Assembly: GCF_000238095.2 (NCBI RefSeq)
Contig: NZ_JH815225.1
Location: forward strand, 850,012 to 914,011
Origin: Peptoanaerobacter stomatis
GTDB taxonomy: Bacteria; Bacillota; Clostridia; Peptostreptococcales; Filifactoraceae
Direction of reading: 5' to 3'
DNA: 64,000 nt
Each line of letters begins with the position of its first letter. Positions within the stretch are counted from its first letter, which is position 1. A program made the position numbers and the translations under genes. Below the pieces are notes generated by a model. It did not search any database. It saw only the letters and a list, made by a program, of their open reading frames with translations, and was not told where the DNA came from. Positions 7,760 through 14,879 of the stretch are shown here, in pieces.

Positions 7760-8674
7760 TTGTTACCTAAAAAAATTATCACACCTAAAGTACCACCTAT
7801 CAAAATTCAAGGAATAAAAACTAAATTAGTTCCATTTATTGCTGAATCAATAAAGTGGGATGGTCAAGGAACATACTTTGAACCATTTATGGGTTCTGGT
7901 GTAGTAGGTTTTAATTTAGAGCCCCAGAAGGCTATTTTTAGTGATACCAATCCCTATATCATTCAATTTTACAAAGATATTCAATCAAAGAAGATTACTG
8001 CTCAAACAGTTAGGACTTTTTTAGAAAATGAAGCAACTAAATTATCTAGTACACCGGCTGATAAGACATCTTATTACTATGAAGTTAGAGATAGATTTAA
8101 TAAAGAACATAGCTCTTTAGATTTTTTATTTTTACAACGTTCCAATTTTAATGGAATGATACGTTTTAATAATAAAGGGAATTATAATGTTCCTTTTGGA
8201 CGAAAACCAGAGAGATTTCAAAAAGCATTGATTACAAAAATTGTAAATCAAGTTTCATGGGTTGAAAAAATAATGGAGGGCAAAGATTGGGAATTTATCT
8301 GTATGCCTTTCACTAAAGCATTTGAGATGATGGGAGAAAATGACTTTGTTTATTTAGACCCTCCGTATATTGATCGTTATGATGGATATTATGATTCTTG
8401 GAGTGAAGAATATGCGGTATTACTCGCAGAACTTACTCAAAAAGGAAAAGCTGGATACGCCTTTAGTATGTGGTACGAAAATCAGTACAGAAAAAATACT
8501 CACATGGAAAAATGGACGCATGGGAAGTTGTTGACTACTGAACATTTTTATCACTTAGGAGCAAAGGAATCTAATCGAAATAAAATGATAGAAGCCCTAG
8601 TAATAAGTGAATCTAATTTGAACTTAAATGAAGTGCATCCTAAACAAGAGCAAATTATTCTTTTTGAAATGTAA
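7760..8674 (+). CDS. D12-class N6-adenine DNA methyltransferase (EcoRV-type modification enzyme)
   Basis: A 304-residue enzyme that methylates adenine in DNA using S-adenosylmethionine. The AdoMet-binding motif is FEPFMGSGVVGFN near residues 34-46 and the catalytic motif is DPPY near residue 205, in the order typical of Dam/DpnM-like (D12) enzymes. M.EcoRV belongs to this class. The start is TTG behind AAAGGAG. It faces the EcoRV-like endonuclease gene tail to tail, with 18 bp between stop codons, so it presumably protects the sites cut by that enzyme (predicted GATATC). A TATAAT at 7722-7727 suggests its own promoter. Confidence 0.9.
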   Translation: MLPKKIITPKVPPIKIQGIKTKLVPFIAESIKWDGQGTYFEPFMGSGVVGFNLEPQKAIFSDTNPYIIQFYKDIQSKKITAQTVRTFLENEATKLSSTPADKTSYYYEVRDRFNKEHSSLDFLFLQRSNFNGMIRFNNKGNYNVPFGRKPERFQKALITKIVNQVSWVEKIMEGKDWEFICMPFTKAFEMMGENDFVYLDPPYIDRYDGYYDSWSEEYAVLLAELTQKGKAGYAFSMWYENQYRKNTHMEKWTHGKLLTTEHFYHLGAKESNRNKMIEALVISESNLNLNEVHPKQEQIILFEM

Positions 8675-8701
8675 AAAATAGAGCCGACTGCTCTATTTTT
8701 T
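8673..8701. terminator. Bidirectional terminator between methyltransferase and endonuclease genes
   Basis: Perfect 12-bp arms AAAAAATAGAGC (8673-8684) and GCTCTATTTTTT (8690-8701) work on both strands. The endonuclease stop codon lies within one arm. Confidence 0.9.
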
Positions 8702-9523
8702 ATTAAATGTTTCATCGTACTGAGATAGATAATCTGAATATAATTTTTTTAATTCTAGTGATTTAGGTTTATCTGTTTTAGAAAGCCAATCAATGTAAGT
8801 ATCAATGTTGTTATATAATGATTGCTTCATCTCTTCACTATCAGTATATCTTGGATGGTTTACCCAATAATCGTGAAAAATATCTTTTCCTAAAATAGAA
8901 AATGGTCCAGCACCGTATACAAAAGGTTTTATAGAGGCAGAAGTAATTGTTCCGATATTATCGGTATTTCCACTACCTTTCTTATCACCACATATTCTAT
9001 ATTTTTCTTGAACAAATGTTTCTATATTTTTATAGGCAGGAATTATAGAATCTAAACTCTCAAAAGTAACTTTTCCAGTAGTTGGTTTCGGCTCTCGAGT
9101 ATAGACAACACCTAAAATATAATGACCGTCATAATCAAAATAATTACCTACAATATTCTTTGTTCCGTTTCTCATAAAACTTGTAAAACTACCTCCAGTA
9201 AAGCCAAATTTTGCTTTTTCACTTCTTCTGTACGTTGTTTTTATATCAATTGCTATTTTTCTTCCATTAGGTTTTACAAAATAAAAGTCAGGGTACACTG
9301 TTTGCTGTTCTGATTCATGTAATGTATACCCTAATTCTTTTACAGAATTATTTAATGCTTCCAAAGTTATAACTTCAAAAAGTCTTCCAATAATTTTTGA
9401 ATCATTACCAAAAGTATATATTTCTTTCTTTTTATTGATAAAACCAACAAGTTCCCATTCATTTTCATTTTTAGGTAAATATTTAGTAATAGTATCAATT
9501 ATTTTATCTGTATATGGTAACAT
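8693..9523 (-). CDS. EcoRV-like type II restriction endonuclease
   Basis: A 276-residue protein that aligns by eye along its length with EcoRV. Catalytic signature YPDF followed by AIDIKTTY gives the PD...DxK active site (Asp74, Asp90, Lys92 in EcoRV). The preceding QQ of the Q-loop is kept (EQQTVYPDF). The TSFMRNGTKNIV segment matches EcoRV TSFIRNNTKNIV. The DNA-reading R-loop GSGNTDNIGT matches EcoRV GSGNTTNIGS. This supports cleavage of GATATC, but specificity is inferred. It starts at ATG after AAAAGGAG; its leader contains the right-end arm repeats of element B. It is convergent with the methyltransferase gene. Confidence 0.93.
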   Translation of the reverse strand: MLPYTDKIIDTITKYLPKNENEWELVGFINKKKEIYTFGNDSKIIGRLFEVITLEALNNSVKELGYTLHESEQQTVYPDFYFVKPNGRKIAIDIKTTYRRSEKAKFGFTGGSFTSFMRNGTKNIVGNYFDYDGHYILGVVYTREPKPTTGKVTFESLDSIIPAYKNIETFVQEKYRICGDKKGSGNTDNIGTITSASIKPFVYGAGPFSILGKDIFHDYWVNHPRYTDSEEMKQSLYNNIDTYIDWLSKTDKPKSLELKKLYSDYLSQYDETFNKK

Positions 9524-9537
9524 GTTCTTCTCCTTTT

Positions 9538-9555
9538 GTTTGCAAATTGTTTGCG
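9538..9555. repeat. Putative integrase arm-type repeats, right end of element B
   Basis: GTTTGCA (9538-9544) and GTTTGCG (9549-9555) with AATT between, 11-bp period, 63 bp from the core at 9618-9625. It lies within a 22-bp segment identical to 3239-3260, directly upstream of the endonuclease start codon. Confidence 0.65.
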
Positions 9556-9566
9556 ATTATTTAATT

Positions 9567-9600
9567 AAAGGCTCTGAAACATTTATTTCAAAGCCTTTTT
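9567..9600 (+). terminator. Terminator at the right end of element B
   Basis: Arms AAAGGCTCTGAAA and TTTCAAAGCCTTT around CATTTA, followed by T residues, on the plus strand. It would stop transcription crossing the junction of elements B and C. Confidence 0.75.
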
Positions 9601-9613
9601 ATTGTAATATCCG

Positions 9614-9632
9614 TTATTCCCACTCTTTTGCT
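9614..9632. other. att core, junction of element B and prophage (guaA-type)
   Basis: TTATTCCCACTCTTTTGCT shares TCCCACTC and the following TTG with the guaA end at 47214. On the other strand it reads GAGTGGGAATAA, a guaA tail ending Glu-Trp-Glu-stop with GAA TAA codons. That suggests the core came from a host whose guaA ends slightly differently. Confidence 0.7.
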
Positions 9633-9718
9633 ACTTAGCATTATATCAAATAAAATATTGAATTTAAAGCATTTTTATTTACAAATATATACTAAATTCA
9701 ACAAAATAATAATGAGGT

Positions 9719-9736
9719 GTGGTCAGAGCGTGGTCA
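9719..9736. repeat. Putative integrase arm-type repeats, left end of prophage
   Basis: GTGGTCA at 9719-9725 and 9730-9736 with GAGC between them, 11-bp period, 94 bp inside the core. The same double repeat is found at 47139-47156 at the right end. Confidence 0.7.
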
Positions 9737-10214
9737 GTATTTGTGCAACTTTGATAATTGTTTTTACTTGTTTTGTATTAGTATATCATTTACTAAAATT
9801 TCAGTAAAGATATTTTTTGTAATGAGGTAGATCGTGTGTGTCATCATACTCTCTCCGAACCCTCACTTACTTAAATCAATAAAAACGGTCTCTTAATTAG
9901 AAGTATACTCTTTTTTTCCTTTTTAAAAATAAATATTTAAAGTTTCTTCTATGTTTAGTACAACCTTTTTTTGTAATCAGTTGAGGATTTTTCTTCGTTG
10001 GAGTATTTATATATTTAGTATAACCTTAGTTATTTTATTATACCCTGCAAATATTTAAAATGCTTAAGTCGAATTAATTATTAAAACTAATTGTAATTTA
10101 TTTTAACCATCACAATTTTATTTTTGCGGAAGTATTATGGAAAAAAATGAAAAATTTTACTTTACTATTCTTGATATTTTGTGGTAAAATAACTAAAAGC
10201 TATTTATTATATTA
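9737..10214. other. AT-rich intergenic region, left end of prophage
   Basis: No gene is apparent. Two copies of TTTAGTAYAACCTT lie about 60 bp apart near 9953 and 10015. A possible -10 (TAAAAT at 10185-10190) precedes the next gene. Otherwise I see nothing structured. Confidence 0.5.
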
Positions 10215-10232
10215 ATGAAAGAAGTGATTATA

Positions 10233-11249
10233 TTGAAAGATAGTGAATATTTAATTCCAACAGCTGAAGAACATAGCTTAAGTACTTATAATGCTCTTTG
10301 TCATAGAATATTTACTAATCCAGATAATACACAAAAAATTTTTTATAATAATATATTGCTTAAAATCAATGACGTTTACGATATCATAGAAAGAGTGAAT
10401 AGAAAATTCTCATTACACAATAATACAGAGTTTTCAATAACAATAGGTGTTAAATTCGATGATAGGGAATACATTGAATTTTCTGGATATGAAAGTTTTA
10501 AACATCATGATTGGAATGAAAATAAGTCTATATTAAACATGACTATAACGTGGGATGCACTTTTAAAAATACCAAATTATGAGATACCACAGAGACACAG
10601 GCTTATACTAAAAATGTCCAATAGTATGAGACCCGAGGAGATTCTTAAAATAATATTCTCTGGAGAAATTGATGATATGGAAGAATTAGATAAAAAATTT
10701 TTCCCCATAGTGGTAAGAGCTGAGTATATATCTCAAAGAATAGGTCAAGAATTAATATCCATAGTTGAAGAATGGGTAAAAAATAATGAGCAACCAACAA
10801 TTAACCCAAAATACATAAATTATCTTAAACAGAAAAAATATATTATTTCTAAAGCTATTGAATTGATAAGTACTTTGTTAGCATTTTTAGCTTTGGCAAC
10901 AATATTTTTAAATTTTATAGATTCTGTTGATTTTAATAATTTAGGTCAAATTAGTAAAGAAAATTTAAAATTATTATCTCTATACAATATTACGATTATA
11001 GCTGTATTAGGTTTTATAAGTAGAATATCCTATCATTTTGCAACTAAAATTTATGACTTGTTAAGAGATTATGGGTTTGGGTATATGTTTAATATAACAA
11101 AAGGAGATAAAAAATTAATTGATAGACTAAAAAAGCAAGAACAACATTCAAATGTTAGGTTGGTAGTTAATTTTTTATTTGCATTAATTTTTAATGTGAT
11201 TTGTTCGATAATTGCTACAGGAATATTTCCTTATATATTCCATAAGTAG
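10233..11249 (+). CDS. Unknown membrane-anchored protein at the prophage left end
   Basis: About 338 residues with no family I recognise. The N-terminal 200 residues are soluble. Three hydrophobic segments follow (about residues 208-230, 248-268 and 312-335), placing the C-terminus in the membrane. The TTG at 10233 is preferred because AAGAAGTGAT lies 6-8 nt upstream; an ATG at 10215 would add six residues but would overlap that Shine-Dalgarno. It is transcribed away from the left att, opposite to the late genes and outside the lysis module. That is a common position for lysogeny-expressed cargo such as superinfection-exclusion or defence proteins; this role is inference. Confidence 0.75.
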   Translation: MKDSEYLIPTAEEHSLSTYNALCHRIFTNPDNTQKIFYNNILLKINDVYDIIERVNRKFSLHNNTEFSITIGVKFDDREYIEFSGYESFKHHDWNENKSILNMTITWDALLKIPNYEIPQRHRLILKMSNSMRPEEILKIIFSGEIDDMEELDKKFFPIVVRAEYISQRIGQELISIVEEWVKNNEQPTINPKYINYLKQKKYIISKAIELISTLLAFLALATIFLNFIDSVDFNNLGQISKENLKLLSLYNITIIAVLGFISRISYHFATKIYDLLRDYGFGYMFNITKGDKKLIDRLKKQEQHSNVRLVVNFLFALIFNVICSIIATGIFPYIFHK

Positions 11250-11276
11250 TTATTGTAAAATAAGGGAGAGATTTGT

Positions 11277-11402
11277 ATGAAAAAATTCATTCATTCATTC
11301 ATTCATTATATATTAAGCTTCATTAAATATGAGTTTGATGAAATGAAAAATAATAATTCATATGAAAAAAGATTTATAGAAAAAACATATAAATATTTTT
11401 AG
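11277..11402 (+). CDS. Small 41-residue ORF with tetranucleotide repeat
   Basis: A short ORF starting at ATG after AAGGGAGAG, 27 bp behind the membrane-protein gene. The product begins MKKFIHSFIHYILSF and ends in a charged segment rich in Glu, Lys and Tyr. Codons 3-10 are built from consecutive ATTC repeats, so gain or loss of a unit would shift the frame. It may be a small amphipathic or membrane peptide. Coding status rests on the good ribosome binding site and is uncertain. Confidence 0.45.
   Translation: MKKFIHSFIHYILSFIKYEFDEMKNNNSYEKRFIEKTYKYF
11285..11307. repeat. ATTC tetranucleotide tract
   Basis: Five perfect ATTC units plus ATT, located at the 5' end of the small ORF. Such tracts can change length by slipped-strand mispairing. 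Confidence 0.85.
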
Positions 11403-11456
11403 AATTATAACAACCGGTTCAACTTGCGGTTTATTTTCACTAAGGCTATAACAATT

Positions 11457-11486
11457 AAACCCACCAAGCTCTTTGGTGGGTTTTGT
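11457..11486 (+). terminator. Rho-independent terminator
   Basis: Arms AAACCCACCAA (11457-11467) and TTGGTGGGTTT (11473-11483) followed by T-rich sequence; also functional in reverse. It closes the left accessory unit. Confidence 0.9.
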
Positions 11487-11610
11487 ATTTAAATCAAAAT
11501 TATACTAAAAAATTATTTATATATTTTTTAACATTTCATATAATCTAACTGCTATACTTGCTACTTTGGAAATAGAGAGATAGTACACATATAAAACATT
11601 ATTATTCTAA

Positions 11611-11646
11611 GGGGCAAGGCTCTCCGATAAGGAGTGCCGAAGCCCC
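11611..11646. other. GC-rich compound hairpin of unknown role
   Basis: Outer arms GGGGC (11611-11615) and GCCCC (11642-11646) enclose inner arms GGCTCTCC (11618-11625) and GGAGTGCC (11631-11638) around GATAA. It is much more GC-rich than its surroundings and lacks a T run. It sits between two ordinary terminators. The surrounding stretch 11403-11717 has no gene apart from these structures. Confidence 0.5.
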
Positions 11647-11663
11647 GTTCTTATTTGCAAACA

Positions 11664-11698
11664 AAAAAGCATACTCTATGCAAATAGGGTATGCTTTT
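11664..11698. terminator. Terminator of the prophage late operon
   Basis: Arms AAAAAGCATAC-T-CTAT (11664-11679) and ATAG-G-GTATGCTTTT (11684-11698). It lies just downstream of the last lysis gene on the minus strand, and is usable in both directions. Confidence 0.85.
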
Positions 11699-11717
11699 AT
11701 CATTTTTGAAATATAAT

Positions 11718-12068
11718 TTACTTATTTTCTTTCATATAGCTCACTGCTATATCTATTATCATTGATAATATATCTTCATCTAATGATACATTTACTTTTT
11801 CTTGTATTTCTTTTACTGCTTTTTTCATTGCCTCTGCTTTTTTCTCTTTGCTTGTCATATGTGTATTTTCTAAGCCAACGACAATTGACATTAATATATC
11901 CGCTATTTTTTGAAGTTTTACATCTTTAAAGCTCATTTTTGCAAGCAGTAAAGCAAGTTTCAGTTCTGTAATATAATCTAATTTTATCTTGTTTTTATTC
12001 ATAAAAAATACTGTAATTGAAAAGCTTATAGCTATAATTATTGCTATCATTGCATCTGTATTAAACAT
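11718..12068 (-). CDS. Holin-like protein
   Basis: A 116-residue protein with one N-terminal membrane helix (about residues 7-24), a basic stretch and then amphipathic helices. This plan resembles LLH-type phage holins. It is the last gene of the late operon, immediately downstream of the endolysin (5-bp gap), where holins are commonly found. It would permeabilise the membrane and release the endolysin. The family call is by layout rather than a diagnostic motif. Confidence 0.65.
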   Translation of the reverse strand: MFNTDAMIAIIIAISFSITVFFMNKNKIKLDYITELKLALLLAKMSFKDVKLQKIADILMSIVVGLENTHMTSKEKKAEAMKKAVKEIQEKVNVSLDEDILSMIIDIAVSYMKENK

Positions 12069-12073
12069 ATACG

Positions 12074-12733
12074 TTATCTCCTTTCCGCTAATTTAGCCAT
12101 CATAACCCACAATGCCCAATTGCTTTTATCAATATTCTTTATATGCACATCAGGACTATTTAATAGCTTTAATTCAGCTAACTTATTAATAGCCTGTACA
12201 GCATACTCTTTTTCTTTTTCACTCATAGTTTTAACTTCTCCTTTCTTGTCTAATACATCTGTATCAATCTTTTCTTTATATCTAAGCACACAATCCCAAC
12301 CGCCACGATGATAATTTTTATATTGAGATATATTAATCTCATAGCCAGTTTGGTCGCCAGGTCTTCCGCCTGTAGCTCGTCCAAGTTCATTGATACTTGC
12401 CTGTACTATTAGACCATTGCCAATATATACAGCGACATGGTGTACTTCATTAAGTAAGACATCACCTCTTACTAAGCCTGCACCTGTACTTAGATTAACA
12501 ATGTTTCTCACATCTTTAAATCCGCAACTTATAAATGCACTTTTCATATTACCTGTATAAGTAGCACCGTATTTAGATTTGACAGGAAATCCTGCCTTTT
12601 CAAATGCCGTTATTGTTAAACTGCTACAATCATAATCGCCTTTTTCTCCCCATCTGTATTCCTGGTCATATCCAGCTTTATTATCTATTGCTGTTTTTAT
12701 CATAAATTGTACTGCTTTCTCAACTCTACTCAA
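12074..12733 (-). CDS. Endolysin: peptidoglycan amidohydrolase (Amidase_5 / NlpC-P60-like)
   Basis: A 219-residue cell-wall hydrolase. The catalytic domain (about residues 1-155) has the Cys nucleophile in DYDCSSLTITAFEKAG and the catalytic His in VHHVAVYIGNG, the arrangement of the phage Amidase_5 group within the NlpC/P60 superfamily. The C-terminal 60 residues (EKEYAVQAINKLAELKLL and WALWVMMAKL) form a small helical module, possibly cell-wall binding. It lies between holin-like genes in the lysis module. Confidence 0.88.
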   Translation of the reverse strand: MSRVEKAVQFMIKTAIDNKAGYDQEYRWGEKGDYDCSSLTITAFEKAGFPVKSKYGATYTGNMKSAFISCGFKDVRNIVNLSTGAGLVRGDVLLNEVHHVAVYIGNGLIVQASINELGRATGGRPGDQTGYEINISQYKNYHRGGWDCVLRYKEKIDTDVLDKKGEVKTMSEKEKEYAVQAINKLAELKLLNSPDVHIKNIDKSNWALWVMMAKLAERR

Positions 12734-12812
12734 CTTTTCTCAACTCCTTCCAAATAGGAAAACATTAGAAAAACATTGAAATTACTTGTCCGGATAAATT
12801 TCTTCCCTGATT

Positions 12813-13160
12813 TTATACTCCATTTCTAAAATCTTCTTGTCCTAATTCTACATTGTCCATACGATTTATTATCTGCTCTCTAATCTTGCCTTTTTGTCTA
12901 TTTTCAAGTCCTGATTTTGCTATTAATGCAGTTAAGACAGGAGCAGAGAAGATAACTGCTCTGTCTAATGTATGACTTGCAAGGTTAGAATCATTTAATT
13001 TTACACTTAGATATAAACAAATAAAAAACACTATAAATACAAGTAACATAATTGCAAACATTAATTTTTTACTTGTTTCAATATATTTTTTATCTTTTTT
13101 TATTTCCTGTTCTTGTCTTAGTTTTTCAATGATTTTCTTTTCATCTTTGCTTAAGTTCAA
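12813..13160 (-). CDS. Small membrane protein of the lysis module
   Basis: A 115-residue protein with two predicted membrane helices (about residues 31-51 and 66-82) and charged ends, rich in Lys and Glu. It overlaps the XhlA-like gene upstream by 4 bp (ATGA-type coupling) and precedes the endolysin. It could be a second holin, antiholin or spanin-like factor; no specific family was recognised. Confidence 0.65.
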   Translation of the reverse strand: MNLSKDEKKIIEKLRQEQEIKKDKKYIETSKKLMFAIMLLVFIVFFICLYLSVKLNDSNLASHTLDRAVIFSAPVLTALIAKSGLENRQKGKIREQIINRMDNVELGQEDFRNGV

Positions 13161-13501
13161 TTGCTGTCACTCCTAACTCTGCAAGTTTCTTCTATATTGT
13201 CAAGCCTATGATGAGCAGACTTAACAGCTTGCTCATTTATTGTCACTCTCCTATCTATTGCATCTACTTTGTTGTCTATATCTTTAATTGTATTGTTTAT
13301 TTTATCAACATCTATAGCTATATAATCAAGTGATTTCTTAATCTCTATATGTCTTTCAGCTTGCTTTTCTCTGTCGTTTGCTACTTGCCTTTGTCTTTCC
13401 TCATTGTCTTTTTTGTTGTCTTTTAAAATCTTTGATACAGTAGCATAAACTCCTATTAACGCCACTGTAATTGAAAATAAAACTTCTATTGATATTTGCA
13501 T
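13157..13501 (-). CDS. Hemolysin XhlA-like phage lysis protein
   Basis: A 114-residue protein with one N-terminal membrane helix (about residues 4-22) and a long charged coiled coil containing heptad patterns (DYIAIDVDKINNTIKDID and VDAIDRRV). This resembles the XhlA family, although XhlA usually has its helix at the C-terminus. The family acts with holins in phage lysis. It lies between the XkdX-like gene and the membrane protein gene. Confidence 0.65.
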   Translation of the reverse strand: MQISIEVLFSITVALIGVYATVSKILKDNKKDNEERQRQVANDREKQAERHIEIKKSLDYIAIDVDKINNTIKDIDNKVDAIDRRVTINEQAVKSAHHRLDNIEETCRVRSDSN

Positions 13502-13573
13502 ATTTCACCACCTTTTTAAAATTAAAGGCAATAAAAAAAGACCTATTAAGTCTCTTAATATCACCTTGTTTTC

Positions 13574-13747
13574 TTATTCTTTTTCGAGAATATCACATAA
13601 CTCTTGATATTCTTCACTTGTTATTCTATCTTTTACTAAAAAAATATCTAACTTTGTTTTGAAATTTTCTATTTTTTCAGCGTTCTTTTTCTTATCTTTA
13701 GCAAGTTTTGTAGCAGTTATTTTTAAATATTCAAATAATTTTATCAT
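13574..13747 (-). CDS. XkdX-like small phage protein
   Basis: A 57-residue ORF beginning MIKLFEYLKITATKLAKDKK and ending ITSEEYQELCDILEKE. The size, the ITSEEY segment and the place between the tail-fibre genes and the XhlA-like gene fit the XkdX family. The ribosome binding site GAGGAG is 8 nt upstream of the ATG. Function of the family is unknown. Confidence 0.7.
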   Translation of the reverse strand: MIKLFEYLKITATKLAKDKKKNAEKIENFKTKLDIFLVKDRITSEEYQELCDILEKE

Positions 13748-13749
13748 TT

Positions 13750-14019
13750 TTACATCTCCTCATTTATTAGTTTTTCAAATTCTTCATTTACAATCGTTTC
13801 TGCCATTTCTTCTATTTTCTTTTGCATCTCTAATTTTTCTTTATCTTCAATGATATTGTTTTTATCATCATATGCAAGTTTATTCATATCACAATACTCT
13901 GATACTTCTACTATTTCAAAATCAATAGTATCAGTAGTGTGTAATGCTTGAGCATTTAATATGTGTTTTTTGCCTTGCTCGTCGATCTTGTAATTTATTA
14001 ATGCTTTCAATTTAATCAC
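13750..14019 (-). CDS. Unknown phage protein downstream of tail fibre
   Basis: An 89-residue acidic protein with a beta-type N-terminal half (LKALINYKIDEQGKKHILNA) and a long C-terminal helix rich in Glu and Lys. It lies between the fibre gene and the XkdX-like gene in the late operon. No family recognised; possibly a fibre chaperone or assembly protein, from position only. Confidence 0.6.
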   Translation of the reverse strand: MIKLKALINYKIDEQGKKHILNAQALHTTDTIDFEIVEVSEYCDMNKLAYDDKNNIIEDKEKLEMQKKIEEMAETIVNEEFEKLINEEM

Positions 14020-14029
14020 TCTCCTTTAC

Positions 14030-14695
14030 TTAAATATTAGTAGTTGCAATTCTTTTCCAAGGCGACCAACTTCCCCATACACATTTTCTATAACACACAC
14101 AATCCATATTCCAGCTATACCACATTTGGAAACAAACAGTTTCATTACCAGTTACGTTACCAGGACTAAATACATGTAATATGCCGTCATCAGAATATGG
14201 TAAATTAGCGGTTTGTTGATAACTACAATAATATATTTTCCCGTTTTCTAAGGCAACATTTGCATCTACGATAGTATTTTTATTAGCGGGTTCAACTGAA
14301 CGCATATCATTCCAAGCACCCCAAGCATTACCTGTAGAATTTCGTATATACATTGTAGAAAAGTAACCACCTTCAAATGGTATTGCTATTTGTGTTCCGT
14401 AACCTACAGCATTACTATGTTTAAAATACTTAATGCGAACCCAATTCACTTGTAACCCAAGTTGTATACCTAAATTCGTGTCAGTTTCATAATTATTTGG
14501 ATATGCGAAATTGTTTAAAACATCAATACTTACTGAATTAAATGAAAATACCTCAACTTTATTATTCAACTGTTGTCTAAGTTGTTGATTTTCTTCAACA
14601 ACATTTTTGAGATATGTCTCTATTTCTTCCAAACGCTTATTAAACACTTCCGCACTTGCTCTATCAGATGGTTTAAATTTTGTTATTTCAATCAT
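14030..14695 (-). CDS. Tail fibre / receptor-binding protein
   Basis: A 221-residue protein. The N-terminal 45 residues include a trimeric coiled-coil-like helix (AEVFNKRLEEIETYLKNVVEE). The rest is a beta-rich domain with repeated Trp motifs (NAWGAWNDM and WSPWKRIAT), like pyocin-knob fibre domains. It overlaps the previous gene by 8 bp. Likely the host-recognition tip of the prophage tail. Confidence 0.75.
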   Translation of the reverse strand: MIEITKFKPSDRASAEVFNKRLEEIETYLKNVVEENQQLRQQLNNKVEVFSFNSVSIDVLNNFAYPNNYETDTNLGIQLGLQVNWVRIKYFKHSNAVGYGTQIAIPFEGGYFSTMYIRNSTGNAWGAWNDMRSVEPANKNTIVDANVALENGKIYYCSYQQTANLPYSDDGILHVFSPGNVTGNETVCFQMWYSWNMDCVCYRKCVWGSWSPWKRIATTNI

Positions 14696-14879
14696 AGTAC
14701 ACTTCCTTTCCTAATACTAAGTACGAATTATCTAATTGTAATACTGCCACTCTATCACCACTTGTAGGTGAATACGATTCAAGACAAGGGTAAGTTCTAT
14801 CACTTACTTTATCGTCTATATCAAACTTTATGCGAAACGGCTTAACGCTTGTAACTGTTCCTATTAGTTTTCTATACAT
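14688..14879 (-). CDS. Small tail-tip protein
   Basis: A 63-residue beta-rich protein (IGTVTSVKPFRIKFDID, then SGDRVAVLQLDNSYLVLGK) with an OB-like pattern. It overlaps both neighbours by 8 bp, showing tight coupling in the tail module. It is probably a baseplate or fibre-attachment component. Confidence 0.6.
   Translation of the reverse strand: MYRKLIGTVTSVKPFRIKFDIDDKVSDRTYPCLESYSPTSGDRVAVLQLDNSYLVLGKEVYYD

Larger units (their letters stand above)
3142..9625. mobile_element. Element B: integrative mobilizable element with EcoRV-like R-M cargo
   Basis: A 6.5-kb unit bounded by guaA-type cores (TCCCACTC at 3142-3149 and 9618-9625) and by matching subterminal repeats. An identical 22-bp segment beginning CTTTTGTTTGC is present at 3239-3260 and 9533-9554. 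Gene order is unknown small gene, DUF961-like, FtsK/TcpA-like ATPase, Rep, DUF3173-like, integrase, methyltransferase, endonuclease. This matches small mobilizable elements that encode a coupling protein and a rolling-circle Rep but no mating channel. Rep is frameshifted and the ATPase has an altered Walker A, so self-mobilisation may be decaying. Confidence 0.8.

Noticed and set aside
11650..11661. CTTATTTGCAAA resembling the element B arm word in inverted form
   Set aside because: Only one copy is present, with no 11-bp partner and no att core at the expected distance, so it is not treated as an element end.
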